From positions 27,523,973-27,587,972 of the forward strand of contig NC_019859.2 in NCBI RefSeq assembly GCF_002234675.1: a stretch of DNA of 64,000 bases. Reading direction: 5' to 3'. The DNA comes from Oryzias latipes. Taxonomy: Eukaryota > Chordata > Actinopteri > Beloniformes > Adrianichthyidae. A program made the position numbers and the translations under genes. Shown piece by piece: positions 21,165 through 33,300 of this stretch. The notes under the pieces were generated by a model that did no database searches, was not told the origin of the DNA, and saw only the letters and a list, made by a program, of their open reading frames with translations. Positions within the stretch are counted from its first letter, which is position 1. The number at the start of each line of letters is the position of its first letter.

Positions 21165-24100
21165 GTGAGGACGTAGTTCACAACCGCGCTTTTCTTCACA
21201 AACGTGTATGACTTTAAGAAAACAAACTTCTGTAGACTTTGGTTAAAAAAAACAACTAGCCCTTTTTGATATTCTTTGACTGGAATAGTTACGAATGTTT
21301 TTTTTTACATTTTGACCGTCCTTGAGTTGATGGCCGCTGTCATCGACGGCTGCCGAAAAATGACGTAAAATTTCTGTCTGTGATATTTGAAGTTGTCAAC
21401 AAAAACCCATCCAGTCTGGTTAACATTTCACAATTAACGAGATAAAGTTTGAATTTAATTTAACATTGAAGACATTTTCCATTGCTTTTATGTCACTGAA
21501 GCCCAGAGGAGGAGCGGGATTAGAAAGTGTGTGTTATTGAAAGAAAAGAACAAACTGTTTTGGAAGTATTGTTTTAAATTACTCTCTTTGATCTATTATT
21601 TTTAAAGCCAGATCACACTATATTAGATGGACCATTCCTGTCGAAAGTTTCCACCCATATAAAAATATTGAAAAATCAGTGAATGAAAAGAACAGATAGT
21701 CTAGTCCAGATGTCTGCAAGCGGAGGCTCTGGAGCCACATGTGGCTCTTTCATCACTGCTCTTTGGCTTTCAAGAGAAAAAAACTGCTAATGATTTACAG
21801 AAATAATGGGTTTGTAGATTTTGTTTGAGTGAGTTTGTCATTTATGTTTAGATTTTGAAAACATCCGATAACTGAGCACATGTTGATGAACATCCTAAAG
21901 CACATATTCTTCTTTTCCATTGTGCAACAGTGGCTAGTCAGGAAAATTTCTTAAGGTCCATAATTGCATTTACATATATAGATCTAAAAAAAGGATTCTA
22001 CACCAATGTTGTCATGCTTATATTCGATAGTAAAAGGAGAAAAAGGATGTCAGTGCACCAAAGGTGACAAGAATGTCATGTTTGACTTGGTTTTGTTGCA
22101 GCTTTTAAGTCTGTAAATCTGCTACAGCAGATCAGTGTCTCATTTTACACAGGGTGGATTTTATTTGTAAAGGAATTTCTGCTCTCAAAAGAATTAAAAT
22201 TGATCAAAATAGAAAAAGATTTCACTTAATCATTATATTTATCTGTTACTAATTCAATTTTTGTACATGCAGACCTTTTGTTTGGCGATCCCAAACTTCT
22301 TTGCATGAGTGGATGTATTTGTACTTAATACCTTTGATAGGAAGATAACTTCAAAGATAACGGACTTTATCCGCTGTGAGGTGAAAGTTTCCTTGGAGGA
22401 TTACATAAGAGGTTGAAATAACAGATTTGCTCATGCAGTGTTTGTCTTTCAGAGGATGAACGTGGTGGTGAAACCTGGGCTGCCGATGCTGATGGCTGGC
22501 TCTTGCTCGCCGTGCGTCATTCTGTCGGTGGCGGCCATTTCTGTGACGGACTCTGCTGACAAGAACAAACAGCACAGTGCCAAGATCTTTGAGTTCCTAA
22601 CTAAGGAGCTCAGTATGACTGAAGACAGGTTAGTTTAGCCTCATAAGAGAGACATTTGAACTCCTAAATATTTACATTTGTTTTGTCTTTAATACACAAA
22701 TTTCTCCTTTTTTAGCTGTCAAGGATGTTTAAGTGTTGTGAGTCTTGGTCAAAAGATTGCTTACTTTTTATTTAGTGCTTGATGAGTCATTTTATAGTGG
22801 ATGCTTTATTCAAACATAACTCAGTCTTTAGATAGCAATGTAAACTTAGATGTTTGTCACTTTGTTGTTCTAAGGTAGTGAGTGTTGCCACAATACAAAG
22901 ACAAATTAGAAGAAACAACTACTAGTCAGTAGTTAAGTAACTAATTGCAGTGAGTTAACTATCTAACTCTGGTCTATTATGAATTCTTATTTCTTCGTTG
23001 TTCAACCCAGACAAAGTTCACAAATTCCACAACAAAATATTAAAAACATGACTGGACTGAAAGTGTTTTAAAGACATCTGTATTTTTCTGGAGCATAACA
23101 GAAGATTGCATAACAGGATCTTCACATTTCTGCACGACTTTCTGAAAAAACACAAACCTTTACTCAAAGTAATAATTTGTGGGAATTTCGTATTTCATGG
23201 CCACAAATTAGAAATTGTCAGTTACAATTGACAACCTTCTCCTTTGTACAACAAAGTAGTTACAATAATTTCTACAACTGAATATTGGTCCAAATTTAGT
23301 CCAATAACAGGGCGATAAATCAGAGGGAGTTAAAAACTAAAACTCCATATTTCAGAAGCCACTAAGAAAATAGGGTAAAGCTCTGTGAAAACAGCTTGTG
23401 AGACTGAAGAAGGCGTAAGCTGATGAAAAGCCTGTTTTTAACATGTTCCTGTGGCCTTTTTCTGATGATAAAGGACACATATAAAGAAAACGAAGCCTAA
23501 AAATGCATTTCTGTGCATTTCTTTATTAAAACTGTTGTAAATCAGGAGCAAACTAAACAATTCTGTTGGAAAAAGATTGTAGCTGTGACGTAGAAGCAAC
23601 GGTGGGCCACAAGCTCCCTGTTCTGCTCCATTCTGATGGATCCGCTTGTAGACTAACAGATCCACATACATCTTTGTTTCGGGTGACTAGTGCCGCTCTG
23701 CAGAAACTATGTCTTCAAACAACACTGCTTTTTTTTATGTTGGCTATAACAGCGTTATCGTAATAAAAAAGACCACTGGGAAGATTCTTACAATAGATCC
23801 ATAAATGATTAGTAATGATTAGTACTCTTTGTTTCACTATTTTTATCCACGTTTGTTTTTCTTTAACACAAGTAACCAAACAATAAGGTAAATTTGATAA
23901 TTAAGGTATGTAAAAAAAAGTTAAAAGGAGAAAAACCAAACCTCTCACTCAATCTTCTGCAATTTTGTTTTCATAGTTCCCATTTATCGTATATTTTCCA
24001 AATATTTTTTACTTTGAAAAACAATATTGTGACATGTGATGTCACTTGTCTGTGATTGTATTCTGCTCTGTTTAACATGTTGTGTTAAAACAGACTTTTT

Positions 24101-24188
24101 GTTTGGGTTTTTCAGGATTGTTATCAAGTTTGATGAGTTGCAGCCTCACCAAGTCGGGAAAAAGGGAACAGTTATGAGCTTCCTGTGA
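21057..24188 (+). CDS. ddt: D-dopachrome tautomerase (MIF family), complete, three exons
   Basis: Exons 21057-21164, 22453-22628 and 24116-24188 join to 357 nt, encoding 118 residues, the family's usual length. The product starts MPFVELQTNLPGSS, whose Pro after the initiator Met is the catalytic base of MIF/DDT tautomerases, and contains KPEER (Lys33), NVVVKPGLPM, HSAKIFEFLTKELS and a GTVMSFL end, all matching DDT rather than MIF. DDT is a cytosolic and secreted homotrimer that tautomerises D-dopachrome and acts as a MIF-like cytokine (MIF-2). All introns are GT-AG (phase 0 and phase 2). AATAAA at 24307-24312 is a suitable poly(A) signal. It sits between hand2 and galnt7 with no functional link evident. 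Confidence 0.95.
21165..22452 (+). other. ddt: ddt intron 1
   Basis: A GT-AG intron. A short hAT-like terminus resembling GGAGCCACATGTGGCTCTTT lies near 21730-21750. Nothing else was recognised. Confidence 0.7.
22453..22628 (+). CDS. ddt: ddt exon 2
   Basis: Acceptor TTTCAG|AGGATGAAC; 176 nt encoding RMNVVVKPGL through MTED plus two bases of the next codon; donor AG|GTTAGT at 22629. Confidence 0.94.
23425..23812 (+). repeat. Dispersed TIR repeat (family R), internally deleted copy in ddt intron 2
   Basis: It shares the left-end phrase TTTTTAACATGTTCCTGTGG, the middle block GCTCCATTCTGATGGATCC and the right-end GACCACTGGGAAGATTCTTA with the full copy at 47865-48469. The central part with the SFEP-coding frame is missing. 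Confidence 0.75.
24116..24188 (+). CDS. ddt: ddt exon 3 (coding part)
   Basis: Acceptor TTTTCAG|GATTGTTATC; completes Arg with the split codon and ends TTC CTG TGA at 24188. Confidence 0.94.
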
Positions 24189-24306
24189 AGATCACATCTT
24201 CTGTTCGCTCCGCTCCTCCTCATTCCTAAAAAAAGTTAGATTTGTGTTCAGCACAAAAAGATATTATTGGAAAACATCCATAGCTTTTTAATTTTTTTTT
24301 TTGTAA

Positions 24307-24312
24307 AATAAA
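24307..24312 (+). terminator. ddt: ddt poly(A) signal
   Basis: AATAAA 119 bases after the stop codon; a plausible end of the transcript. Confidence 0.6.
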
Positions 24313-24378
24313 TCTAGCATTAAAATACTTAAAAAAAGTTTTCTCTTGGCCTCTCATTTAATGATTCCTGTCTGTATT

Positions 24379-24651
24379 GTTTTGTCTGCCAGTGAATGCA
24401 TCAGGATGGAGCGGAACACAGAGACTTTAAACTGCCCCTTTCAGTTGCAGCGTCACAACTGAGAGCTTTTTCAAACAGAATTTTTTAAATCTTCTCCTGA
24501 TTTCATCACAGTTTGAATTAAGACATACTCAGAAATGCAGTTTGAATCCTAAATGATTTTATATATATTTATGTCCTCCATCATAAGGACAAATGGTCCA
24601 AAACATGTTAAAAACACCAAAAACACAATTTTCATTGAAGTAGGTCTTAAG
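24379..24651 (-). repeat. Dispersed TIR repeat (family R), partial copy
   Basis: In reverse orientation it carries CAGGATGGAGCGGAACA, the CTCCTGATTTCATCACAGT phrase and the left terminus TTTTCATTGAAGTAGGTC ending in TTAA (24648-24651). Truncated at its inner end. Confidence 0.75.
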
Positions 24652-24707
24652 CAGCTTGGTCTGAAGAAATTGATGTATGGCTCCCTGCAAGATCTCACTC
24701 CATGAGG

Positions 24708-24928
24708 TCAATCCTTGTCCTGTCCTATGGGGTCCAGATGACCCGATCCTTACATTGACGTGTTATCCATAGCATGAAACGGGTGGATAAAGGTGGAAAG
24801 ATTTCATATAATCCATGGACACCAGTGAAGATCACAAATCATTGAGGAAAAAGCTTCAGAGCACTGTCTAGTGGGTCTAGATGACCCAACTCCCAATGTT
24901 AAAGTGCCTAGGATAGCACAAGGGTTAA
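24708..24928 (+). mobile_element. TTAA-flanked MITE (piggyBac-like), copy B
   Basis: The left end is eroded (TCAATCCTTGTCCTGTCCTA); the right end is intact (GGATAGCACAAGGGTTAA, TTAA at 24925-24928). The interior matches copies A, C and D closely. Confidence 0.8.
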
Positions 24929-25430
24929 GATGATGTCAAGAACAGTGAGCAAAAATCCCAAAACCACAATGGGAGACTAAGTGACTAATGACCAGCAGAG
25001 AGCTGGGACCAAAGTAACAAACTACACCGACAATTCCTGCAGTGCCAGACGTGTCCCCCTGCTAAAGCCAGTACATGTGCAGACCCGTCTAAAGTTTGCT
25101 AACGAGCGTTTGGATGATCCAGAAGAGGATTGGGAGAATGTCCTACGGTCAGATGAAACCAAAATATACCGGTAACCTTTTGGTAAGAATTCTACTCGTC
25201 GTGTTTGGTGGTGAAAGAATGCAGAGTTGCATCCAAAAAACACCAAACCTACTGAAAAGCATGGGGGTGGAAACATCATACTTTGGGGCTGTTTTTTAGC
25301 AAAGGGACCAGGAGGACGGAAATAATGAATGGGGCCATGTATCCTCAGAGTTTGAGAGAAAACCTTCCATCAGAAAGGGCTTGAAGATGAAACCTGGTTG
25401 GGTCTTTCAGCATAGATTTTACACTAATGC
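24929..25430 (+). pseudogene. Tc1/mariner transposase fragment
   Basis: Conceptual translation across frame changes resembles Tc1 transposase from the linker into the catalytic core (AVSKNP-like start, [18 protein letters not shown], then SDETK, normally preceded by W..V in this family, and a [16 protein letters not shown] stretch). It is broken by frameshifts and stops and has no TIRs, so it is a dead piece related to the element at 40247-41745. Confidence 0.75.
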
Positions 25431-25805
25431 CCCCCAAAAAACTTTCATTTGTTCATACATTAGTAATGTATGATTGATGAACTAGGTCACAATTATGAGG
25501 TAGTAAGTTCTAGTTTCAAAATAGTACAACATAGATTTGAGTCAATATTCCTATTTTTTGTGCAAACTGTTTACAACAGCAGAAAAACCCTTCATACTTT
25601 AAACTTCGATCACTACTAGGTGAACTTTAATGAACACCACTGATAAAGTTTGCACCTTGACTCATTCACGCATGCTAAAGACTACTTTTTTTACTTTTTG
25701 TCTCATGTCACACAATCCTACAAAACATCTATAGTCCCACAAAGTCAGATAATAGCTTGAGTTCTTTGTTTTGAGAGCACAGTATGTTGTCTCATGTGCA
25801 CAAGA
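25431..25805. other. Intergenic sequence, no feature recognised
   Basis: AT-rich, no coding signal or recognised repeat. Confidence 0.5.
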
Positions 25806-26022
25806 TTAACCCTTGTGCTATCTTAGATGACCCCACCCTTACATTGGCGTGTTATCCCTACCATGACAAAGGTGGATAAAGGTGGAAAGATTTCATGTAA
25901 TCCATGGACACCAGTGAAGATCACAAATCATTGAAAAAAAAGGAAAAGGTTCAGAGCACTGTCTAGTGGGTCTAGATGACCCAACTCCCAATGTTAAAGT
26001 GCCTAGGATAGCACAAGGGTTA
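25806..26022 (+). mobile_element. TTAA-flanked MITE (piggyBac-like), copy C
   Basis: Starts TTAACCCTTGTGCTATC; ends ATAGCACAAGGGTTA with the last base of the right TTAA changed to C. The interior is nearly identical to copy A by eye. It lies at the edge of the galnt7 3' region. Confidence 0.82.
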
Positions 26023-27234
26023 CAAAAGAAAGTGCACATGTCATGATTATCAGGCACAATCCCATAGAAATAAAGAAAACCTTCATTACACTTCAGCTTG
26101 GTAGCAAAAAAAACTTTAATTTTCTGCTTCACCTTTTCCTTGCAAACCATATTCAATCTTTTCCATAAATTAGATATTTACATTGATGACCTTTTATCTA
26201 TTTCACCATGAGGTTATACAGAAATAAATTATTTATGTTGTACAACAAACCGTAAACATGATCAAATGAACACCAAAGCCTCTTCACACAAAGCCGGCAA
26301 CAACAAACAAAATGGGCTTTGAATTTTTCCCAACATAAGAGGAAGGACCAAGAGCCTAACCAAGACTTTCTTTAGTTTCACCAAGACACTTTCAGATAAT
26401 GATCTGATTTTGAGAAGAAATCAGTCAGAAAGCAAATGCTTGGTTTGATCTGAGCCCAATTTAAGAGCATCAGGACTTTTTCTTCACAGATGAATGTCTA
26501 TTTAATCCTGTTTAACATGTTAGGGAGTAGATTCACTTGTTTGAAGTCTGCAGGTGTCACATGTCTGTTGTTCTACAGGAACAGGACCATACGTATAAAA
26601 AAAATAAAAAACCTGAAGGTTGTTAACATTAGACTCTTTTTAGTTGAAACGTCAGCACAGAAAGCTGTCTTTCTGAAACATAATGGAGTGTCTTGTTGAA
26701 ATGTCAAATTTATTCAACGACTTAGAGAAGCATTCACGTACTTTTCATTCCATTTCTGGTCATGGAAGCCAAACTTTTAAAAAAAATAAATAAATAGGAA
26801 TTTTCCTGCCCTTCATAAGGACAATGAACCAATCAATAAAATGTTCTCTCGTCAGGAGGCCTCTTTGGTAAGATGATCACATTATTATAAAAAATCTTTA
26901 AGACATATTTAATGTTCCTGAATTGATGCAGCCAATTAACAAAAACGTAAGATCCCAAAAGAAAAAGAGATTAAGAAACCATTCAAACACAAGCATCATA
27001 AAAGTCCAGAGACACATGTCTGTTCGTCCAGCAGATCCTTCAAACCTCCAGCTGCTTCATTCCCGGTATCCACTGGGATCCTTTGTGTTTGTTATATCCC
27101 GGTACCACACTGACCCACAACTGACAAACATTTTTGGGGCTAAAAGCACCTGCTAAAGCCACTTTTCGAGGCGGATGCCCTTCTTGGCACGTCCTTCTAC
27201 AGTTCCCGTGTGGAAATGTCACAGTTTCCAGTCT
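26023..27234 (-). other. galnt7: Probable galnt7 3' UTR and downstream flank
   Basis: It follows the galnt7 stop (27235-27237) on the - strand. TTTATT at 26709-26714 gives AATAAA on the - strand and is one candidate poly(A) signal. The extent of the UTR is not determined by the sequence. Confidence 0.45.
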
Positions 27235-27341
27235 TCATACAGCAACTATATTGTTCATCTCCCATTTCTGAGTGGTTTTGCTGGTGTCACAGTCTGATAT
27301 GAAGACCTTGTGGAGCAGGTCAGAGCGGTCCATACATTTCC
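27235..27341 (-). CDS. galnt7: galnt7 exon 15 (C-terminus)
   Basis: Acceptor GTGATTTCAG at 27342; completes Gly, then [32 protein letters not shown] and TGA at 27237-27235. QKW is the last ricin-repeat motif. Confidence 0.95.
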
Positions 27342-30300
27342 CTGAAATCACAACACATGTGAGCATTACTTTTCACTTGGCGGTGTTGGGAAACGGGAAG
27401 GAAATGAAAACACTTTCAGCACGTTACAAACATTTGTGCATTCCTGTTTCAGGAAATCATCAGCATCTAGGGCTTTTCAGGACCCACCTCTGTTTATTTT
27501 GGATTTTCTCTTGCACAAGTGTTAGTGTAAAGCGTTCCTTGGCTGTATTCTGGTTCACCTTTAGCAGTCTCGCTGTTTTACAGATTTTTTTTAGTGCAGT
27601 GGTATGTTGTTTTTTATTTAAACAAGGGGCTGTGTTCTGCTTCCTGATTGGCTGTAGACCTTTATCAATCATAATGCCATGGTCTGGTTGAATACTCAAT
27701 TCTGATTGGCTGCTGGGTGTGCATTAAAAAGTGATAACCGCACAGTGAAAAAAGAAGTTCCGGTCACCTAGCTTAAATGTTTTGTATCACTGCGCCGGCC
27801 GCTTTGAAACAACACTTTGCTTCATCATTTGGACAAAAACAAGCGGTAAGAGATGAACTTTCTCTCTGAACTGATGCTTTATTCAACCCATCGGGACGGT
27901 AAGCCTATATATATCGCCGAATCGTGACTGCAGTGGTGGTGCTACTCGATGCAGACTTACGTGATGCGGCGCATCTGCTTTTTGTGAGAAAAGCGATCCA
28001 AATCGGAAAAAAAAAACAAGAATTAAGGACTAAAAACTGGTTAATATGTATTGCATTTGTAAGTGACCATGGCCATTAACCAAGTGGGTTAATGGCCTTT
28101 GAAGTGTGCGTTATGACTTTTTAACGCACTTCGCGTCGGACGGTTCAGGCTTCCACGGCGTGCGTTAAAAAGTAATAACGTACACTTCATTGACCCTTAT
28201 GTCTCCTCTATGTAGCGTGTCCTGTGCAGAATGCGTTCAGTTTGCTAAATCTATGTTTTTATTCTATAAAACAACACTTTTCTTTTTGCCAAGGTTTTAA
28301 CTTTGAGAGTTTAAACATGAGAGAAAAGTCTGAAAATGTTCATGTCTGTATGAGGAAAGTGAATAAAGTGGGTAATGATGGGTTTTACAGCTTTAAAACA
28401 TCTGTAATTCTACTCGAGATCATCCAATATGTTGTATTTTTTCAAGGCAGGGACCAATACTGATCGTTAGTAGTTAAGAAGGCTGATAATCGATATTTGG
28501 AGCCGATGGTCATTTGCAGTAAAAGTAAAAATTTTGGCACAAAAATTTAAACTAATATAAACACCAAAGGCTACCCCACCTTGGTGGGACACAGCCTGGG
28601 TATATAGATAGATAGATAAACACCAACAATTAACTTTGTTTATTTAGAGTAAATAAATAGCTCCAGGAGTGCAGAGAGTAACAGGCTCAGCAGGATCTTA
28701 GTTTTTTAAATAAACAGTCACCTGAAAGTTTTCATAGAGAATAAAGTAAAACTTCAACATAAATGAAATCACTCGTGTTTGTGATAAGTTCAAAACCAAA
28801 ACAAAAAGTGCAGGGAGCTCCTTATCACATCTTAGAAAGTCAAATATAGATTCAATAAGAAAAAGCTCTCTGAAGTTTTAACAACGTTTTCTAAATGTAA
28901 CCCTTTAACACCGGCAATGTCACCGGCGACACCTAAATAATAAATGCTCTTCGCCATTGACAGTTTTGACGTGACTCCGCTGACTCTGACGCAGAGTAAA
29001 GCGGCTCTGCATCGTTATGCAACACATTCACGTCAAGTGTTGCAGAACAGTGTAGGAAGAACGTAAACAGCAGAGTGGTGTTAAAGGGTTAACACACATA
29101 TGAGAACAGCTCATAATTTAAATAGTTTCCACGAATATTTGAACTTGATGGATACAAAAGTAGTTACATTTACCTGTTGGCATGTGAGTAAATCGATGGA
29201 GATCCTGAAAAGAGACAAACACAAAGTTTCAATTCTCCATCATGTCTGCTGTTTGATGGTTTTTGACAATAAACTCTACATACTTACATTATAAGCATGA
29301 CAGAACAACAAAATACACACAAAACAATGAGAGTATTTCATTCAACAGACTGTAAAACTGAAACCGTGGCTGAAAGTATTAAATCAAATCAAATCCATCT
29401 TTTTTTATATAACACTTTTCATATAAAACATAACACAAAGTGCTGAACACCAGAACAAAAACATAAAACAAGAACCGCAATATAAAAATGTAAATAAAGG
29501 CCCCATCCCCACAGAACCCCTAATCCCATTCATGTCTCCCATCAGGGGTGGGCAACCTTTTTGACTTTTGACAGGGGGTTCTAAAATTTGACAGAAGGGC
29601 CGGACCAGGAGCTGATGTGTGGAGTGTTTTGGTAGTCCACCTCATCAGAGAAAGAAATAACATGGAATCTGGATGAAATCATGCTTGAACTGATTAAACA
29701 TTTATGTATATATTTTGAAACTGAACATTTTGGATTTTGTTCTCATTTTAGAGCCAATTGCTGGATTGATGTCCCTCAGGGAAAATGCAAAATTAAAGAA
29801 ATGCTGCGTTCATGTGCAGTTGGAATGATCAGAAACATCAGAAAAATGACACATTTTCCAACACCACATAAATGCTTACACCTAAGCAAAGGTCACATTA
29901 TTTGCAGAGTGGACTCCAGAATTACAAGGAAAATAAAACCTTTCTAAGGATTATCAATATGATTTCTTCCAGTTTGGCGGGCCAGATGAAATCATTAAAC
30001 GGGCCGCATGTGGCCCCCGGGCCGTAGTTTGCCCACCCCTGCCTTAAATGATGGAGATAAACATTTGGGAAAGAGCATGTCCAGGTCAAAAAACTCTACT
30101 TCAAGATTGTAATGTTCTAATAAAGAGGATGTCCCAACATATTTCTGAAAAGCCTCCCCCATCCCATGTGGAGAATGCATTGATGGAATACATGTTTGTT
30201 TGAAGTGTTTCCTCATTTAAACCAAAAAAAAAAAAAGACAATCAGAAATGGAATGAGTTGCTCATTTGCACAGTGAAGTCCTTGTGTTGGCTGATGTGGC

Positions 30301-33300
30301 CTTACCTTAAAGTACTTCCACTCAGTATACTGGTTGCGGTCACAGTGAGTGATGATAACTGCTGCGTTGTCTCCTCTGGTCAGGCACTGGTCATACTGCA
30401 TCAGCTGGTTGGCTTCATTGATGCGGAACAACTGGACACAGAGTTTTAGTGAACTGTTGGTGAACTTCCAAACCCAGTCTGCTCCCTGAAGGTAAACTCA
30501 GTCACACAGGCCTGATCTCTGCTCTGTAAAGTTCTGATGTGCAGGCTGCTCAGCTCAAAGGAACTGGGCAGTAAAGAGCAAAGAGTGGATGTGAAGCCAA
30601 ACACTGTAGTTTAGGTTGGGGTTTCATATGAAGGTTGGGACAGTGCAGTAGCTCTGAGCTGCAGCTCTGCTCAGTGGTTTCCAAAAATCAAAAGACAGAA
30701 CTGGATACTGGTTTTTGTAATCCATATTTTAATACCCACAAAACAGCTTATTTTTAGAATCTTTAATATGTGATTAAAGTTTTGATGAACTATTTTGTGA
30801 CAGAGGATACAGTTGAATCAAATTAAAGCAAATTTAAATTTCAAATTAAGATAAAAGCCACTAAAAGATTTTACTTGTGCAACAATCTAAATAGATTACA
30901 AGAGGAGAAGGAGACAAATGGCTGATTACCTGGTTCCCTCCCATCCTGTGGCATGGGCCAATTTCCACATTCCCCCCATTGGTGTGTCCCATGCTGTCAA
31001 TGCAGTAACTTGTCTCGAAGCCACGGATCTGCAACCAGAACGGTTAATGTCTCCATTCTTCAAACCGGCAGCGCAAAAGCCAGATTAGTATGGTGCACGC
31101 ATGGTTGTGCTTGTGCGTATGTGGTGCGGGTGACTTCATTATCTGTGTGCACAAGTGTTTGCACATGTTTTGAGTGAGTCCTTACCTCCCCCCACTCGAC
31201 ATTTTTGGGAGGAAGAGGGTAATGCACTGGAATGTCATACGCTATTTCCTCCATGAACCACTTGAAACTTTTGCATCGATGTTCCTCCCTGAAAAAAAGG
31301 TCCAAATACTGTCAAGTTGTTATTTTTATTTACAAAACAATATTCATGAAAGAAAAAACTGGAAAAAGGCTTTTTCTGCTAACAATAAACGAAAAGATAA
31401 CGATATTTTCGGATCTCACACAAAATCCATCCATCCATTTTCTTAATTCATTGTACCACTTGTATGGCTTCACTGGGCTGCCACAGCATAACCTGGCTAC
31501 TGTTGGCCGAAAGCCAAGTGCATCCTGGGAAAGTCGCCAGCCTGTCACCGAGCCACACAGTCACAAACCCATACACACCCACAGTCAAACGTAGGGACAA
31601 TTTAGAGAACATCAGTCAACCTACAAAGTATGTTTTTGGACTGTGGGAGGAAGCCGGAGTGCTCAAAGAAAACTGACGCATGCACGGGGAGAACATGCAA
31701 ACTCCACACAGAACGGTCACAGCTGGGATATGAACCGGAGCCTTCTTGTTTTATACTCTTTGAACCACTGAATTTCTTAGAAAAGAACTGGGAACAGAAA
31801 CCAAAACTCTAGAGGATCACAGTCAACAACAGGATGACCAGAATAATGACCATATAGCCAATAAATCACCTTGATGTCTACCTTGATGCCAGCATTGGTC
31901 AAATATCAGGACAAATCACTGGAAAAATGCCGCTCTGCAGGTGAATCCAAGTCAATTTCAGAGATGCTTTTCATTACAGTTTGGATGAATGACAGTTTTG
32001 CTGGAAACGTCTGGCTGAGGGGAGATTTTCAAGTCCCATATCTGGGAGAACTTTAAACATGTCAGAGGGAGGTTGGGAACATTGGGTCAGAGTGAACAAT
32101 GCTCTCCACCTCCATCGTCTCTGCGGCTGTTTGGAGATGTGGCTGCAAGGTCTCTGGTGCCTGTCGTGATGGTAAAAAGGATATCAGAACATGCCGTCAA
32201 GCGGAAGAAGGAGTCATACCGAGCCTGGGCTAGTAGGACTCCTGAGGCAGCTGACCGGAACTGACAGTTTAAGCGGGCTGAGCAAAAACTGTCTGGGGAA
32301 GAGTTTGGTGAGGACACAAAGAAGGATTTTCAGCCGACCTCAAAGAAATTTTGGCAACCACCAGCACCTCCGGAAGGGAACGCAGTTTTCTGCTGGCACT
32401 GTTTGTGATGGAAGGGAGACTTTGAGGATCTCGTGAATCCTGCTGACACGCCGTCAGTTAAAGAAGCAGAGGCTGGGGATTTTTAGGGTGAGGCTGTCCA
32501 TCACCTGAGCGGAAGTTACCGAGGCCGAGGTAGATAAAATGCTCCTTGGTGGCAAGGCACCAAGGCATTTCAAGAGAGACAGTGGCTGTACCACTGGACT
32601 GGCAGATTGAGGTGGTGGTTCCGCTTTTTAAGAAGGGGGACCGAAAGTTTTGTTCCAACTACCAAGATATCCCACTCCTCACCCTTCCAGGGAAAGTCTA
32701 TTCCAGGGTACTGGAGAGGAAGGTTCAGCCAACGTTCACCTCAGATATATTTCCCACCAGTATTTCCCACTGGGCAGACACCCCAGAGAAGATCCAAGAC
32801 ATGCTGAGTCCATGCTGACCATGTCTCTTTGCTGACCTGGGAACGCCTCAGGATTTTCCTGGAGGAGCTGGAGGAAGTGTCCAGGGAGAGGGAAGTCTGG
32901 GTGTCTTTGCTTAGACTGCTGGCTCCATGACCAAGTCCCAAATGAATGGAAGAAGATGGATGGATAGATGTAAGGACAGTTTTCCCCTCTAGATCTACCC
33001 CAATGTTTGAAGGAACAGGTGCTTATCGTTCCTTTCTGCTAAAAGGGCTAAACTCTTGGGAAGTTGTTTGCTTTTAGTCCTGCCACTGAGAACCCACAGG
33101 GTCATTTTGCCCCCTGGTTGTGATCAGGAACAGCTGATCACAACCAAGAGTACATCTATTTTAGAACTAAAATAGATGTACTTGATGTATTTGTGGGTTG
33201 CTTTTATCCCTAATTTCCTGGTTTAAAGTCTTGAAGGCACTGGTTAAACAACAACTGTTTATTTTACAATGCCTTAATCTAAGAATCTATCCAATCATTA

